This document shows positions 14,801-29,800 of a DNA stretch of 64,000 nucleotides, one piece after another. Location: positions 7,665,266 through 7,729,265 of the forward strand of contig NC_071644.1 in assembly GCF_014839835.1 (NCBI RefSeq), read 5' to 3'. The notes under the pieces were generated by a model. That model worked only from the letters and a program-made list of their open reading frames with translations. It did no database searches and was not told the origin of the DNA. Made by a program: the position numbers and the translations under genes. Origin of the DNA: Dryobates pubescens. Its lineage: Eukaryota > Chordata > Aves > Piciformes > Picidae. Position 1 is the stretch's first letter. Every line of letters starts with the position of its first letter.

Positions 14801-17800
14801 ACAACCCCCTCAGAGAAGAAATTGTTCCTCATGTCCAACCTAAACCTCCCCTGGCACAACTTGAAGCTGTTTCTTCTTGTTACTTGGGAGAAGAGCCCAA
14901 CCCCCACCTCACTCAGTCATCACTTCAGGGAGCTGCAGAGAGCTGTGAGGTCTCCCCTCAGCCTCCTTTTCTCCAGGCTGAACCCCAGCTCCCTCAGCTG
15001 CTCCTCACCAGCCCTGCTCTCCAGACCCTTCACCAGCTTCATTGTCCTTCTCTGGACCTGTTCCAGCACCTCAATGTCCTTCTTGGAGTGAGTGCCCCAA
15101 AACTGAACTAAACTTCTCTCTCAGCCAACTGATTTCTCTTTTTCAGGTCATCCCCAACCCTTTTACCACCTCTCCTTTCCTGTCTAGTCCAAGAATCATC
15201 CTTTCCAGCCCAAAGCTATCTCACAAGCAGCTCTTGTACACCAGCACCCACTGCTTCCTCACAGCACCCCCTGTGAACTCCCCTTGGGTTTGTTTTGCTT
15301 GGGGGAAGAAAAACAAAACCCCAACAAAACCCAGTCACTTCCACAGAGCCACTTGGGAGCTGTGGCTCTTTGCCAAGCATGAAAACAACTGCCACAGCCT
15401 CTTGCCCACTCCACACCTTGCTGAAGGCTGCAGGTGAGCCCTCTCTGGGCCTCCACACTCCTCCTCTCTACATCCTGCAGTTCAAAGTTGGGGGGGGGGG
15501 GAGGGAAGTGAAATAAATCCTCCACATCCCACACACTTTTTTTTTGGTGGGTTTGGGGTTTTTTTTTTCCCTTTCTAGGATAAAATGTTGCTGGCAGCTG
15601 TCCCCTAAGCTTCCCTGACTGAGCTTGGAGACAGAATTACGCATATTCAGAAAGCCCACACAGTCAAAGCTTGCTGCTTCCCAGGCAGGCTTCCTGCTGC
15701 CAACTTGCAGCTAGAGGTTGGGTGGGTTGGTTTTTTGCTTTTCCAAGGGTCCATCTGCCTATAAAAGGAGCCTGAAAGAAGCAGTTGAGATCCCTGACAC
15801 CTTCCTGTTTGGCTGTCTGAAATGTGTTGCACCTGTTAATATATAAAGCAATAAGTGAATCAGCCAACCCCGAGGGGCAGCAGAGCAAGCAAGGGGGATG
15901 TGGGCTGCATGCTGGTTTGCAATGTGTTATTCTGACCCCAGCTTCTTCCTCTTCAGGAGCTCAGGTGGATGTGAAGATCATCACAGAATGGGCTTAGGAG
16001 CTCAGAGATCATCTACTCCAGACCTCAGAGATCATCTACTCCAACCTCCCCACCATGGCCAGGGATGCCTCTCAACTAGACTCAGCTGCTCAAGGCCTCA
16101 CCCAAACTGGCCTTGAACATCCCAATGGAGGAGACACCCACAGCCTCCCTGGGCAGCCTGTGCCAGAGTCCCACCACCCTCCTACTGAAGAGCTTCTTCC
16201 TCAGCTCCAGTCTAACTCTGCTCTGCCTCAGCTTCAAACCATCCCCCCTTGGCCTGTCTCTAGACACCCTCATGAAAGGTTCCTCTGTAGCCTTCCTGTA
16301 GGATCCCTTGAGCTCTAAGGTCCCCCTGGAGTGTTCTCTTCTCCAGGCTGAACAACCCCAGCTCCCTCAGCCTGTCCTCAGAGCAGAGGTGCTGCTCTTT
16401 CTTTTCAGCAGTCACTTCTCCAGCAGGCACTCAACAGGAGTTTCACCTTTCAGTGCTGCTGTGGCCAGACTTCTTTATCCCAACACATTTCAGCCCATCA
16501 TGCTGCATTTTAAGGCAGAGGCTTTGTTGTCTTCATTGCAGACAGTGTCTTGCCAGTGCTGAACAGCTGAAACTGTGTTTGAGGATTTACAGATTGCATC
16601 AAGTTGGAAGGGACCCTCACAGGTCATCCTGTTCAACCCTCCTGCAGTCACAGCAGGGACCAGATCAGGCTGCCTAGGGCCACAGCAAGTCTGATCTTGA
16701 GTATCTCCAGGGATGGGCCTCAACCACCTTCCTGGGCAACCTGTTCTGTTCTTTCACCACTCTGATTGCAAAGAATGTCCTAGGATGAGCCTAGACAGAT
16801 AGAAGCTGTCAAAGGGAGAAGAATGGAAGCAATGGCACAGTCCAGTGCCAAAGAGCTGGAGAAGTGCTATCAACAGAGGTGCTGAAGGGCCTACCAGGAA
16901 GACAAGGACAGCAGAAGCAGAACACAACAGGATGACTTCACAGATGTGGTATGTTTGACCCTGCCATCCAACAGCTGACTATGCACTTCATCCAGTGTGT
17001 GCTTCAAGAGGAGTTTGGATTTTGACTGCTGCAATCCAGTGTCTTGGTGACTTGGCAAGGTAGCTCAAACTGCTGGTGAGACCAGGATGAGACATGGGCA
17101 TGTGATGAAGGGATCCAGAAAACACTGTCAGGAGCAGTGGGCAGGCAAGAGGGGATTGTAAGGGGACTCCCAAGTATCACACATTACTTTGGGATGCTGC
17201 TCTCAGGACTAGAAACAAGTGCCAGATCTCAGAAGATGAGCAGCAAATTGGATGGGGAGAGGGGAAGTACTTGGAAGGGGTCTGTGAGGAGAGAGGTCTG
17301 TGAGAAAAACATCACTCACTCCACTGTGGGCTTGGAGCAACAGGGCCTGCAATGACTGTTTTGCAAAGTGGCTTCCCTTGCTGTCACTGCCTTGTGTAAC
17401 ACCCAAAGGTAATTTTCAACTCAACAGAGCTACAGCTGGCTAGGGTAACTCAGATAAAGCAAAACACACCTATTACTTACATCAATTAAGCCATTTCATT
17501 TCACACATTTGGGGAACCTGAGAACACATTCACAAAGCCAGCAGGACCACTTCTTAACAGCAGCATGCAGAGCAAGAAACACTCCGGATGAGGTCTGCAG
17601 CAAACACTCCTTAGTGCAACACTACAAACAGGACCCTGAAGAACAGAGGGATGTGGTTAAGCCACAGGCTAATTAACAACCAATTTCTGCAAGGCTCACA
17701 GACACACAACTTGTGTGCCTTGGGTAAACACTTCTCACAAGAAGCCCTTCTCACACTGCTGCTTTGTGTTTCTGTATTCTTACATTGAATTCTAAGGACC

Positions 17801-20800
17801 CTGAAGACCTCTCAGGGCTGTCACTGAGCAGCAAAGCAGCTGGAACAGTTTTTCTCCCCCCTCATCCTCAGCCCAATTCACTGTCTTCTGAAAGTGGGAC
17901 TTAAATCACCTTGGGTTTATGTACTGATACCTGTGCTATGCTAATTACAGGTTTATGGCAGCAAGACAGAGGAAACTTCCTTCCCACATCTTGAAAAGCC
18001 TTCAGCAATTAATAAACTGATTTTAACAGTAGTTTATAGCAAACCAGTCAAAAGTAAGCACCCCATAAAGTAGCAGCAGCATGTTTGGAAAAGATAAGCA
18101 TCTAGATGCTTATTTCTAGTAGATTGCTCTTTTGCTTTCCCTCAGCAGTTTGGTTTTGGAGAAGAGCTCTCAGCTATATGAATTCCTGAGGGCTAACTGA
18201 GCCCTAGCTGGGCTATGAAAGCCCTTCAGCCACTCCTTGCATGTACATTAGCAGCACACATGAATGAGACCTTGCAACAAGAATTCCATGGCAGCAACTG
18301 TTCTCTACACTGAGAGGGATTAGATAAATACAGCTGTGCCAGCTTGTTTCTGCTGAGATTCAGATTCAGAGAATGGCTTGGGTCAGAGGAGACTTTTAAG
18401 ATCATCCAGTTCCAACCTCCCTGCCCTGGGCAGGGACACCTTCCACTAGCCCAGGTTGCTCAAGGCCCCACCCAGCCTGGCCTTGAACACCTTACAGGGA
18501 GTAGACATCCACAACCCCACTGGGCAACCTGTCCCAGTGTCTCCCCAACCTCACTGGGAAGATCTTCTTCCTAATCTCCACTCTAAACCTGCCCTCCTCG
18601 AGCTTCAATCCATTCCCTCCTGTCACGACAAGCCCCTGTAAATGGGTGGAACACAAGAAACCAGCACGCACCTCTCCTGCCATTCCCATGCTGGACCTCC
18701 AATCTGTGCTGCTAAATACTTTGTTGGCCCACTGGAGAAGCCCTGCTGGATTCAGTTAAATACATCTGCCACCTGGCTCCCCAGTGGCAGAACAATGACA
18801 TCTGAAATACACAGAAGACACAGGCTACCCTCCACAAAGCAGTGAGCCAAAGCACTCTGCCAAGGCGTGAAGCACATGCCTGCTCACACTCTTGTGTACT
18901 CAAGAGCACAAGGAGTGTGGCCATCTGACTCAGAGTTCTCTTACCTTGCTCATTTTTCTGCTCTTCCTCCCATCAAGATGGGGGTTACTGACCAACACTT
19001 CCAAGGGCATCCAGACTTTCCAAACAATCTTTTCACTTTCCTCTGCCAGCAGGTTTCGAAACGCTCCTCTGAAAGCAGCTGCAAGAGGATTTCTGCCACG
19101 CCACGTGGGCAAGCTACACACAAAGTGAGCTTCCCAACCACTTCAGGGCAGCAGGTGACACACAAACAGTCTCAGGTGTTGATTATCAGAAACATTTGGC
19201 ACAGTTCACTCAGTTTGGGGGATCTGTACCTTTGAGAGCATTGAGAGATTTTTAAGAGCAAAGTCATTAAGCAAAGAGGCAGCATCAAAACTCCACTGTG
19301 CTTCCACACCCAAGGGCTGGAAGGTTTGTCTTACAGGAACTTAACTTCATCACTCTAAGAGTCCAAAGTATTGTGGCTGATGGACAAATAACTTTCCACT
19401 GCACAAGGAAGTGATCTGATTCTTCCAGTACTAGGGTTAAGACAGTGCAGAGGAAACCCTCTGGAAGAGATGACTCAATACTCCCAACTGCACTGCCCCA
19501 CACTGCTAAGCTTGACTCCAAGACTGCAAATGTGAAGATTACTACAAGAAAAACCCTAACTGCAGTGATGTCTGACCAAGGCTTCAGCACTGCAGGACCC
19601 TCCTTCAGCACCACCCTACAAACACTGAAAAGTTATTCCTCAATATAGCCTCACTGCTTCTGGATGCACTCTCTTCTCAGCTTGGCCAAATCCTCTTTGT
19701 ATTTATTCCTCTTCATGGGCAGGGCAGATGGTGCCTAGAGTGGGACTGAAAAGTTTGGGGCACAGAATCTTCTCCCACACAGTTCTACAGTGAAGCCAAC
19801 AATAGCCTCCTGCTGGCCTTCCTCCTCTTCTGTATGGAAACACAGACTTCAGTTTTGTCCACCTAGACCCTGTGAAGATCCTGTGCATGCCAGAACCTGC
19901 TTCAGAGCTTTTTCACTTCAATTCTGGAATTGCTCTACACAGTCCTTCCCTCGAGCCTACACTTACTCCAAAGCCATCACATTTTCCTCTACTGATGTTC
20001 TACCTCACTGCATCTCACCAGTTACTAGAGCACATCTCAGGCAGAGGGAAAACTGGGGGATCAACATGAGTTATGGTGGGACCATAATGCTACAAATATT
20101 GACTGGCAAAGTGTATGTGGCAGAAGAAAGCTGGCTCCACTTGTTCTGAGTGTGAAGGATGTTATTCAAACCCCCCACACACAACCATCACATGTCAGCA
20201 ACAGCTCAGCCAGCTTAAAGATGGAGTTCACAGAGGAAAAAACACCTAGACTGCAATCACCCAGATTATCACTACTAGGGAGAGTCCAGTAGAGGTTATG
20301 AAGAGGATGGGGGGCCTGGAGCATCTCTGTGAGGAGCAAAGGCTGAGAGACCTGGGGCTGTCGAGCCTGGAGAAGAGCAGCCCCAGAGGGGATCTGGTTG
20401 ATGTTTATCAGTGTCTAAAAGACAAGGACAAGAGCCTGAGGCCAGACTCTTCTCAGTGGTGGGCAGCAACAGGACAAGGGGCAAAGGGCACAAACTGGAA
20501 CCCAGAAGGTTCCATCTTAACAGGAGAAACTTCTTTGCCGGAGCCCTGGAGCAGGCTGCCTAGAGAGGCTGTGGAGTCTCTTCCTCTGGAGAGATTCCAA
20601 ACACCCCAGGGCATTATGACCCTGAGCAAGCTGCTGTGGGTGACCATTTCAGCAGGGAGGTTGAACTGGATGATCACCCAGAGGTCCCTTCCAACCCCCA
20701 GCAGGCTGGGATTCTGTGACTCAGGGAATTTAAGCACTGTGTTGTAAAAATGCAGTGGCAGATGTGGATACTTTAACTGCAAGGTTTAACTGCCACATCT

Positions 20801-23800
20801 TAATACACTTTGAAGTGCTTCCATTTCACATACACTGTAACCACCTACTCAACTGCTGCTCTGTGCCTGGCTCCATTAATCCCTTATTCCTGTGCTCTGG
20901 AATTCAACACATGCCTTCAAGGTATGTGAGCTCTTGCTCTGTATTTCACTAATTAACTGCAATGAAGCTGCTTTTAGTCTCTGCAGAGTGGGCTTTGGAT
21001 AGTTCTCCCCCTTTCCACAAGTGAATACAAATTTCAATGCATCTTTTCACTCCAATGTTATTTTTAACCCTGCTGACTGATGTCTGAGCTTCTGCAGAGG
21101 CTCATTTCTGTTTGAGACTTGCTTTCTGAAACAGGGGTCATTCACTTGGCTGGCCTGACAATGTCCCAAGTCCCTAAGAGCCATGATTTCCCTGAGTATC
21201 TGGTGACCATAATGCTTTGGATCTTGTTGGCATGCAGAGCTGGGGGAAGGACATCACTCCCAAACAAGGCAGCACTGAATGCTGAGCACTCCAACTTCAT
21301 GTGTCACATCACTGGCATTTGGGAAGAAGCAGACAGTTGTCAGCAAGACAGACTATTTCAAAGCACATGGAAAGGCTACAGATGACAGATTTCTGCTTAG
21401 CTGAGGAAGGCAAGGCTGGGGAACAGAGCAAGCAGCTAAATCATGTGAAGAACCACCCGTCCTTTCGTTCCCCCATACCAATTACACCCAAGAGGAGGCC
21501 CTCCCACCCTTCAGAGCTCATGTTTGCATGCCCATCACCCTCTGAGGTGCCTTCCAACCAAAGCCATTCTGTGAGTCTATCAGCTCTAGAAAGTAATGCT
21601 CACCCAAACACCCACCCACCCCGAGAGCCCACACGACCCTGGGTGACAAGGACCCACACCACAGCTCTCACAAGGAGGTGTGGGTTTGGCCACTGCCAAA
21701 GCCTTTACCCTCAAAGCCCACTGCTGGAAGTGGAGTTGCTTCCTGCACTGACAATCCTTGCTCTGAAAACCTTCCCTTTACATTGTCTGAGAATCAAAAA
21801 TGCAAAGCTGCAGAGCTAATTGGCCTTGCCCTATTTCCTGTGCAAGAGCTACTGCTCACATTGGGTTCCTTTAGTTATAGGGAGTTTAACACTGCAAATA
21901 CAGCCACCACCACCTCTCCAGCATGGAGCAGTGCCAAAATGGTAACTCCAAAAAGGGAAAGAAAAAAAAATGCTGACTGAGAGGTCACTAGGTAGGCTTT
22001 CTGTTGACTTTTCTCTTAAAGCAGTGCCACACTTAGTGCAGCAGCAATGAAGAGGGCACCAAGGAAATCACCAAGTCGTTAAGTGCCGGTGAAAATTACT
22101 TCTCAGTTCAGAGAGTTTTCTTTGGAAGCAGTTCTTTTTTAATCAAGACATGGCACACCTCATTAAGATGGGTTTGCAAGGTCTTCCTCTTCATAGGCAG
22201 AGGGATTAAAAAAAAAACCCCAAAACAGAACAAAAAATTCCCCAAGCCTCAGCAAATCACACGTTGAGGGCAAGAGCCTGCATTTTGATGAGGTACTGGG
22301 GCAGCAGCACCATGCAGAAAGGCATTCCAGTGTTTCAGCACTTCTCACTGTGCTGGACAGCTCTGACCAAACAGCCCAGGCCCTTATTAACAGAAGTTTT
22401 TCAATGCCCAGTTGCCACGCCTGGGGCCTCAGGCAGCTCAGATTTACTACTTCTGGTCAGCAAACAGCACAAAGGATTTTTAAGTAAGCCACAGGATACC
22501 CTGTGCCACCACACCACTGCAGAGCTAGCTTTCAAGTTAGTGAGTTTGCTGACTCCTTGGGTGACAGCTTGAAGTACTTTCTACCATGTTCCAAGTTTTC
22601 TAATCTCTTGACAAGCTGTTTAGTCTTAGGCCAGTCTCTTCAAAAAGAGGTAAGCCAACAGGGCTGTTTGGAGGCAGTTAAGACATTTAAACCACGTTAA
22701 CAATGCTGTTGGATCTTCAGAAGGCCATACCCAAGGTTTTCAGTGGGGAAAAAAACCCCAACCCTTATACCACTAAGAAATGCAGACTGCTGTATTAAAT
22801 TACTAAGATTAATCTCTGGGATAATTCACTCTACAGGGCTCTGTATCTCTGAAGCAGAAATTCAGAATATACTGAATGCCTTACTTAGGGGAAGTTTTCT
22901 TCTTTCATACTCATGACAAAAATACTTAAGATGCCTTGTTGAGAAAACATCTAGGATGAGTCCCCCAATTTTGTAGGTTTCCTTAAAAAGAAATGAAAAC
23001 CCCCCTTTCAACACAGATGTTTCAAAATCATGGGAGTTTGACATTAGCCATGGTTTTAAGTAGTGTGCATAACCCTGGTCACCTCTGCTGCCCAGGATTA
23101 CAGATGGTTTTGGGGCTCTCCTATGTCCACTCTTTATAATACACTGTAAGTTGAGGGCTTTTCTTTCTCCCCCAGTGCACAGATCAAATCATGTCTCAAG
23201 AAACTGTCAGTGAGAAGGGTGAGCTCTTTAATGAAAGGTATCCTCTCTCCCACAGAAAGTATACTGTAAGCCTTACCTGTCAGGGTCTGAGCTAAATACA
23301 ACATTAATGTCGAGGTGGTCGCTCCTCCTGCAGCCATTACCAGCACAGTCTTTGCACTGAGAAAAGGATCCACAGTGCAGGGGAGGGAAGGGGCAATCTG
23401 TCAGAGCATTGAATGTGCTTTCACTCGAGAGCTAAACGTGTTAACCAGGCTACAAAGGAGCATTTGGAATGTGTGCACTGTAAACTCAACAGCAATTCAC
23501 AAGGGAGCATCAGAGGCCCATTGTAAAACAAAAACAAAAACAAAAAAAGCCCCAAAAAGAAAACCAAAACCAACCTCCTATCAACTGAAAACATTGGAAG
23601 GTCGCCCGGGGAGCAACTCTATGTTCCTAACGCATGATGCCAAACAATCAATTACACCTCTCAGGGATGAACCACATTGGATTTTTTAAGAAGGCCATGC
23701 CACAGGGATACAGTTCTTTGTCTTTCCTAAGCAGATCATTGTACATCTGATCATATGTTGTTTTGAAATCATAAACATTCGGCTTGTCTGGGGCCGGTCC

Positions 23801-26800
23801 GGGCAGTTTCACGTGAGTCCCCGTGCCGAAGGAGCGGACGCTGAATCCTCGTTTGCTGAAAGACAGAGAGGGGAGGGGGAGAGGGAAGGGGATTAGACTT
23901 CAAAGTGCTGTAATTGGACTTCAAAGTGCTGCAGAACACACCCTGAATATTAGAAAGGCTTCTCAGCAATCAGATCAGGGTTGGGGCTGCTCAGCCTGGA
24001 GGAGGGAAGGTTTCAGGGAGAGCTTAGAGGAGCCTTCTAGTACCTGAAGAGGCTGCAGGAGAGATGGGGAGGAACTTTTGACAAGGGCTTGTGGTGACAG
24101 GATGAGAGGAAATGGATTGAAGCTGGAAGAAGAGAGATTTAGACTTGAGATTAGAAAGGAATTATTTACAGTGAGGGTGAAACATGTTGCCCAGGGAGGA
24201 TGTGGATGCCCCCTCCCTGAAGGAGTTCAAGACCAGGCTGGATGAGGCCTTGAGCAACCTGGCGGGAGGTGTCCCTGCCCATGGCAGGGGTTTGGAACTG
24301 GATGATCTTCAAGCTGCCTTCCAACCCAAACCACTCTTTGAATCAGGCAACTCTTCCCAACTGCATTGGTAAGAGCTTATCCAATGTGCACATTTCTAAG
24401 GGAGCACCTAAACTCCATATGGCATTTTCTTGGAGTTATGCTACAATGTGTTTTGGATGCTGCTTCTCTGCTTCCAGGCATCCTGGACTTGCAACAAGCA
24501 GGCTCTGTAATCACTCCTGGGCAGTGCAGTACAGGCAGAGATGCTTTTGTCTTGGTAGCAAAGTAGGTAACAATACCAACTGATCAGTAATTACTTTTCC
24601 TGCTAAAGCTGCTGGAGCAACTGGATTGCTCCCCTCCCTTTGTTGCCAAAACTACCTCCTGTGTAATTTAATTAGCCCAGTACAACTAGTTGTGTGCCTG
24701 GCTCTTTTCTCAAGCAGACTGACAAACATGCTGTGTAATTACCTTTACAGAACTGGGGCAGAGATTCTGCTGGCTGGTACCTAAAAACTCTGGGGGAAGC
24801 CTGAGAGAGCTTCATTCCATTCTTGTGAACAACTACTTGTTTAATAGCTGCAATTTTAAAAGAGGGCAGGAACCTGCTTGTCTTTGAGGGCAATGCCAGA
24901 ATGTTCTGATTAATCTGAATGCACCCACTTGAACCTCAACAAATCCTTCAGCATTAAGGAACTCTGTACTATGTTGGTGGAGTAACAGGACCAAAAGGAG
25001 ATTTATTTTCTGGTGGACAAATACACAATGACAATGGATAAATAATAATGATGGACACACACATGGTAAAATACTGTTGCTCCTGTCCAGCATGCTGGAC
25101 AACACTTGAAGTGCCACACATGAAAAATGTGCTCCCCTACTGCATGTGACTCATTGAAAATGACTTCTTTAAGTAGCCTAAATCTGACTCCTGACATGGA
25201 ATTCCTGCTCTGACACCAGCTGTTGCCAGGGAACAGCTCTGACACTATGCACCACGTGTACATTATGAAATCTTCTGAAAAGGTTTCAACATCTCTTTTT
25301 TTTGCCACACTTGGGAGGCTGGGAGAGAGGGCAGAATGGCTGCACAGAGCCACTCTTCAATGCAGCCTGCTTTTAGTCAGCAGCTGGACAGATGCTGTTC
25401 AGTGAGCCATCGAGTATCTGGTGGAGTGTGGCACAGACCTCTGAACAGGCAGCATTCTCTACAAGACAATGTGTACCTAGTGTTTGTTCTTGGCCTGGTA
25501 AAGCTACTCAGAAGATGGAAACTCATGAGCTTCCACTTCACCATAAAGGGTAAGACAGACCAATATAGGATCCTAGCACTGATTGCTGGACAGGGGAAGC
25601 TTGAATGTTCAACAGGTGTTGTGGAATCTCAGGAAGCTGTCTCTATCACTAGCAGTAAAAATCAGTGCATGTAAACTATCAACTTACCAAGTACAAACAC
25701 AAGCCAGGACACAGATCTCACTTGCAGCAAGTATGCTCACCTCACCTTAAATCATACCTCATTACAGTGAGGCCACAGGCACTACTCATGTGCCCATGAG
25801 TTCATAGACTTAACTGAAGAGCTTGGGAACAGGCACTGCATTTCCCTCCAATGACTCTGAGAGCTCACTGCAAGCACTTCTCATCTGGGACACAACTGCT
25901 GCTGAAAGCAGAGATCAACATGGCACTGCACTAACAAAGCCCTAACACGTGACAGAGTTGTTACCACAGAGTTCCAGGCACTGAGAGGAGAAATATTAAT
26001 CCATGCAGACCAAGATGTGAACTTTGATCCAAATCTGGCTTTTATTTCATTCTTCTTTGGGGATCTCACATGTGCTTATTGCATTAGGGTGTTTTTCAGC
26101 TTCCTGAGAGGTCATACCAGTACAGCTCCTCTTCTTACAACAGCCAGGATAAGGCATTACTGAACAGCAAAGCAAACACAAACCTGCAGTACCACTGCAG
26201 CTGGTGAAGATCTTTCAGGGGACAAATCACTAATTTTACTACATCCCCTCCCACAACATGTAGCAGGAAAACAACTAGCAACAGTGCCCTCCTTGTAGTT
26301 GGCACTATCACTGATAAGCTGTGAAATGGAAATGCTTTACTATAAAAAAACCACATTAAAACATTTCCTCCTTCTTCTTGAGGGTTTATTAATACAATTT
26401 AAGGCTTCCTACATAATAATACATTAATTTACAGTGAGGGAGGCAAGACACTGCAACAGGTTGCTCAGGGAGGTTGTGGATGCCCTCTCCCTGGAGGTGA
26501 TTCAAGGCCAGGCTGGGTGAGGCCTTGAGCAACCTGGGCTAGTGGCAGGTGTCCCTGCCCACATCAGGGGGTTGGAACTGGATGATTTTTAAGGTCCCTT
26601 CCAACCCAAGCCATTCTCTGAGTCAATTTGTATTGAATTTCAATGCCTCACTGCATTTAGCTGCTGTCAGGTAATGCAGCAGTGAAGCTGACCAGCAACT
26701 TAGGAGAACAGCAAGGGTGCAACATCACTTCTCTTGCAAGGTCCACAATGAGCAAATAATGGCACCAACATCAAACTGAAATTTCAGCTACTAGGGTTTC

Positions 26801-29800
26801 AGTACTTAAATTTGTTTACTGCCACTAAAATATCTTAAGATTCACACTCCTCATTTCTCACAAGTTTCCCCAAAGCCAAGCAATAGATCTACAGCTTAAG
26901 GCAGTATCAGCACCCCACAAGTTTTCATTATCAGTAGTAGCATGGACTCTGAGCCCAGGAGACTGAGACAGGAGATCTACACTGGAGGAGCCTGGACACA
27001 CATCCTACACACTGGGAGACTTTGAAACAATTACTTCCTTTTAAAGGCTAACCAGGGTATTATCAAATAACTACAGGCAAATGGCAAGGTTGAAGTTACT
27101 GGCAATAAGAGAAGTGTTACCCTTCCACCTTCCTCTTCCATGTCTGAAGGACACCCAGGGCATAACTCTGCTCACTCTGAGGCAAAAGAAGCCCCAGAAG
27201 ACCTATACACAAGTTATACTTGTAAAAGAAATGTAGGCTGAGTAAGGTCTGACCCAAGAGATTGGTTACAGATGGAATCCAGTCTGACAGCTTTTAAGGA
27301 AGGTTGGTCTTCCTGCACAGTCTTTATTGCTCTTCCTCTCTTCCCTTTGCTTTAATGTCTCACCATACCCCTATGCCTACCAACAAACTTCCAAAGCCTT
27401 TCAGTCTGTCCTCTGTTGGAGAATTGGAACAAAATGTTTAAAACCTGGTTAATGAGAAAATATGCAAGCACACTACAAAGCAAACTGGCACTGGACTGAA
27501 CCAAGACTCATCAGAATCCAACAGATGGATTATTTAGATACCAGCAACACCCACATGTGTTTGTTCTCCAGTGGCACAGAGACATCAAAGTACAGTAAGG
27601 ACGGATGTGAAATGCAGCTTGCATGTGAGGCTCATGTGCAAACCCTTTGGGAATGAGGACAAAAAGCTTGTTGGTTTCCCCCAAATAAAAGTAACTCCTT
27701 AACTGTTAAGCCTAAAGGGCAGAAAAATAAACCCCAACACACACCACCCACCCCTCCCCAAACTGCTGAAGTGTGTGGAGAAAGTGTATTATCGTTTTGC
27801 TGTTCTGAGTTCAGGATGTTATAAAATGTATCAAGATGCTAAATCAAGCTTGTTCAAGTCACTTCCTACAGTTCAGGCACTTAAAAGGATAAACTACTAA
27901 GAAGAAACATCAAAGCAAGAAGTGATGGACTGTAGGTGCTTCCAACAAAAGCCTACCACGTAAAGCAGACACTTTGCTCTTAGGTGTTATACACAGAGGG
28001 CTCAATTTGGTGTTTTACATTTGCAAGTAAAAATTCAGGCATCTCTGCAAGACTGCTTTTGCTGTAGAAGGATTTAGATGCAGACTGGATATTGGGAAGA
28101 AATTCTTTACAGTATGAGTGTTGAGATGCTGGAACACCTTGCTCAGGGAGGCTGTGGATGCCTCCTCCTCCCTGGGGGTGTTCAAGGCCAGGCTGGATGA
28201 GGGCTTGAGCAACCTGGGCTGGTGGGAGGTGTCCCTGCCCATGGCAGGGAGGTTGGAACTGGATGATCTTTAAGGTCCCTTCCAGCCTAAATAATTCCAT
28301 GAATCTACAAACTATCATACATTTACATTCAGGTTTTAGCAGGCACCAGGTAAGCCTGACATCTGGAAAGCAAAACAAGCTTGTCTGATACGTTTCTTCC
28401 TGACTCTTCTTCCCCTTTTAATCATGTGCTCTTTCCAACTGCAGTGCAAGACATTGCCCTGGGCTGGCAAACCAGGCTGGCTTTGAGCTAATAAAGACAT
28501 TTGCCTGAAGTTTGCTGCCAAATGACCCTCCCCATTGTATGGGCTAGTTCCTCCTTTAGAGCAGCATCACTAATTCATCCCTAATTTGCCTCCTCCTTTT
28601 TATTTATTGGGTGACAGGTTGGACTTGATGATCTTTGAGGTCTTTTCCAACCTTATTGATTCTGATTCTTAATTAAAAAGCTTTGAGAACACCTCCAAAA
28701 AAAAAACAAACCCCAACCCTATTTTCCTGCCACATTTGCCAGAAGAGCCTCAGGCACGCTAGGAGTGATTTATTTCTTCTGCAAAAACAGAAGGGAAGGA
28801 AAAAACCAAAAAGGCTAGAGATTAGAAGTAAATTTAATTTGTCCTTAGTGCCCAGGCTTCAATTAAAACTCGAGTCCAGCAGGAAAACAACAGAAGGGCA
28901 TCCTTCCCCCACAGGCAGCTATTGGGAACATCCTGTTTACAGGGAGCTGCCACAGGTATCAGCTGATGCCAAGTTCAAGCATTAAACAGCATCAAATGCT
29001 GCTCACAGCAAGATGGCAGCCAGACCAAATGCTTTGATTATTTATTCCTTCCAAGGCTGTCCTTTTTATTTCTTTATACACAGTTGTTTGGCTTCCTGTG
29101 CTAACACTATGTGCACCTCAATATTTAGCTGGCATAATTCTAACAGAAACAGGTTTAAGCAAAGCCCTTCATCGTTTTCCTGCAGTGCACAGGACGATTT
29201 GGGAACACGATTCGAGCAGGTCTCCCCTGTCAGTCTGCCCCGAGTCTCCCACCTCCCACTCTCAATTCAGCCGAGCTGAAAATAACTGCAGGGCTAAACA
29301 GATGAACCCTCATAATCCCCCCCCAAACATTTAACGTCCTGAAGCAAGCACTTCCCTGCTACAGGCAAAGTCTCCCTTGCACTGCATTAAGCGGTTCCAG
29401 TCTTCAGAGGGATTTTTTTTTCTTTTTAGGAAAAAAAGGAAGAAAAATAAAACGAGGAGAGGAGGGGGAGGGCGAAGAAGGAAGGAGCGTTTAAGTTTTC
29501 AGCTGCCGAGACACGGGAGCTGTTCTGAGCCTGTCGAACTCTCCAGCTCCTGTTTGGCAGCACTGGATGCGGAAGTCCACCGGGCACGGCGGAGCAGACC
29601 CCAACCGCCGCGGCCCCTCCGGCGAACCCGGCCCGAAGCAGGGCCCGGAAGAGACGGGATGCAAACAGGATGAGCTCCCCACGCCCGCGGGCCTGGCAGG
29701 GTTCGGCACAGGCCCCGAGCGCGGCCTGGGACCGCCGCCGGTGCCTCGCTGCACTAACAGCCCAGCCGCAGGGCCGGCCAGGCCGCACCACGGCGGCCCC

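Larger units (their letters stand above)
12728..23711 (-). other. SSU72: SSU72 intron 2, U12-type
   Basis: About 11 kb. The donor is GTATCCCT and the 3' end has the branch-site-like element TACTTAAC at 12741-12749, with its adenosine about 15 bases from the AG. These match minor-spliceosome signals. It holds CR1 copies at 12808, 14643, 15977, 16596, 18363 and 20278. The stretches 13301-14642, 15113-15976, 16791-18362, 18643-20277 and 20723-23711 show nothing else recognisable. Confidence 0.85.
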
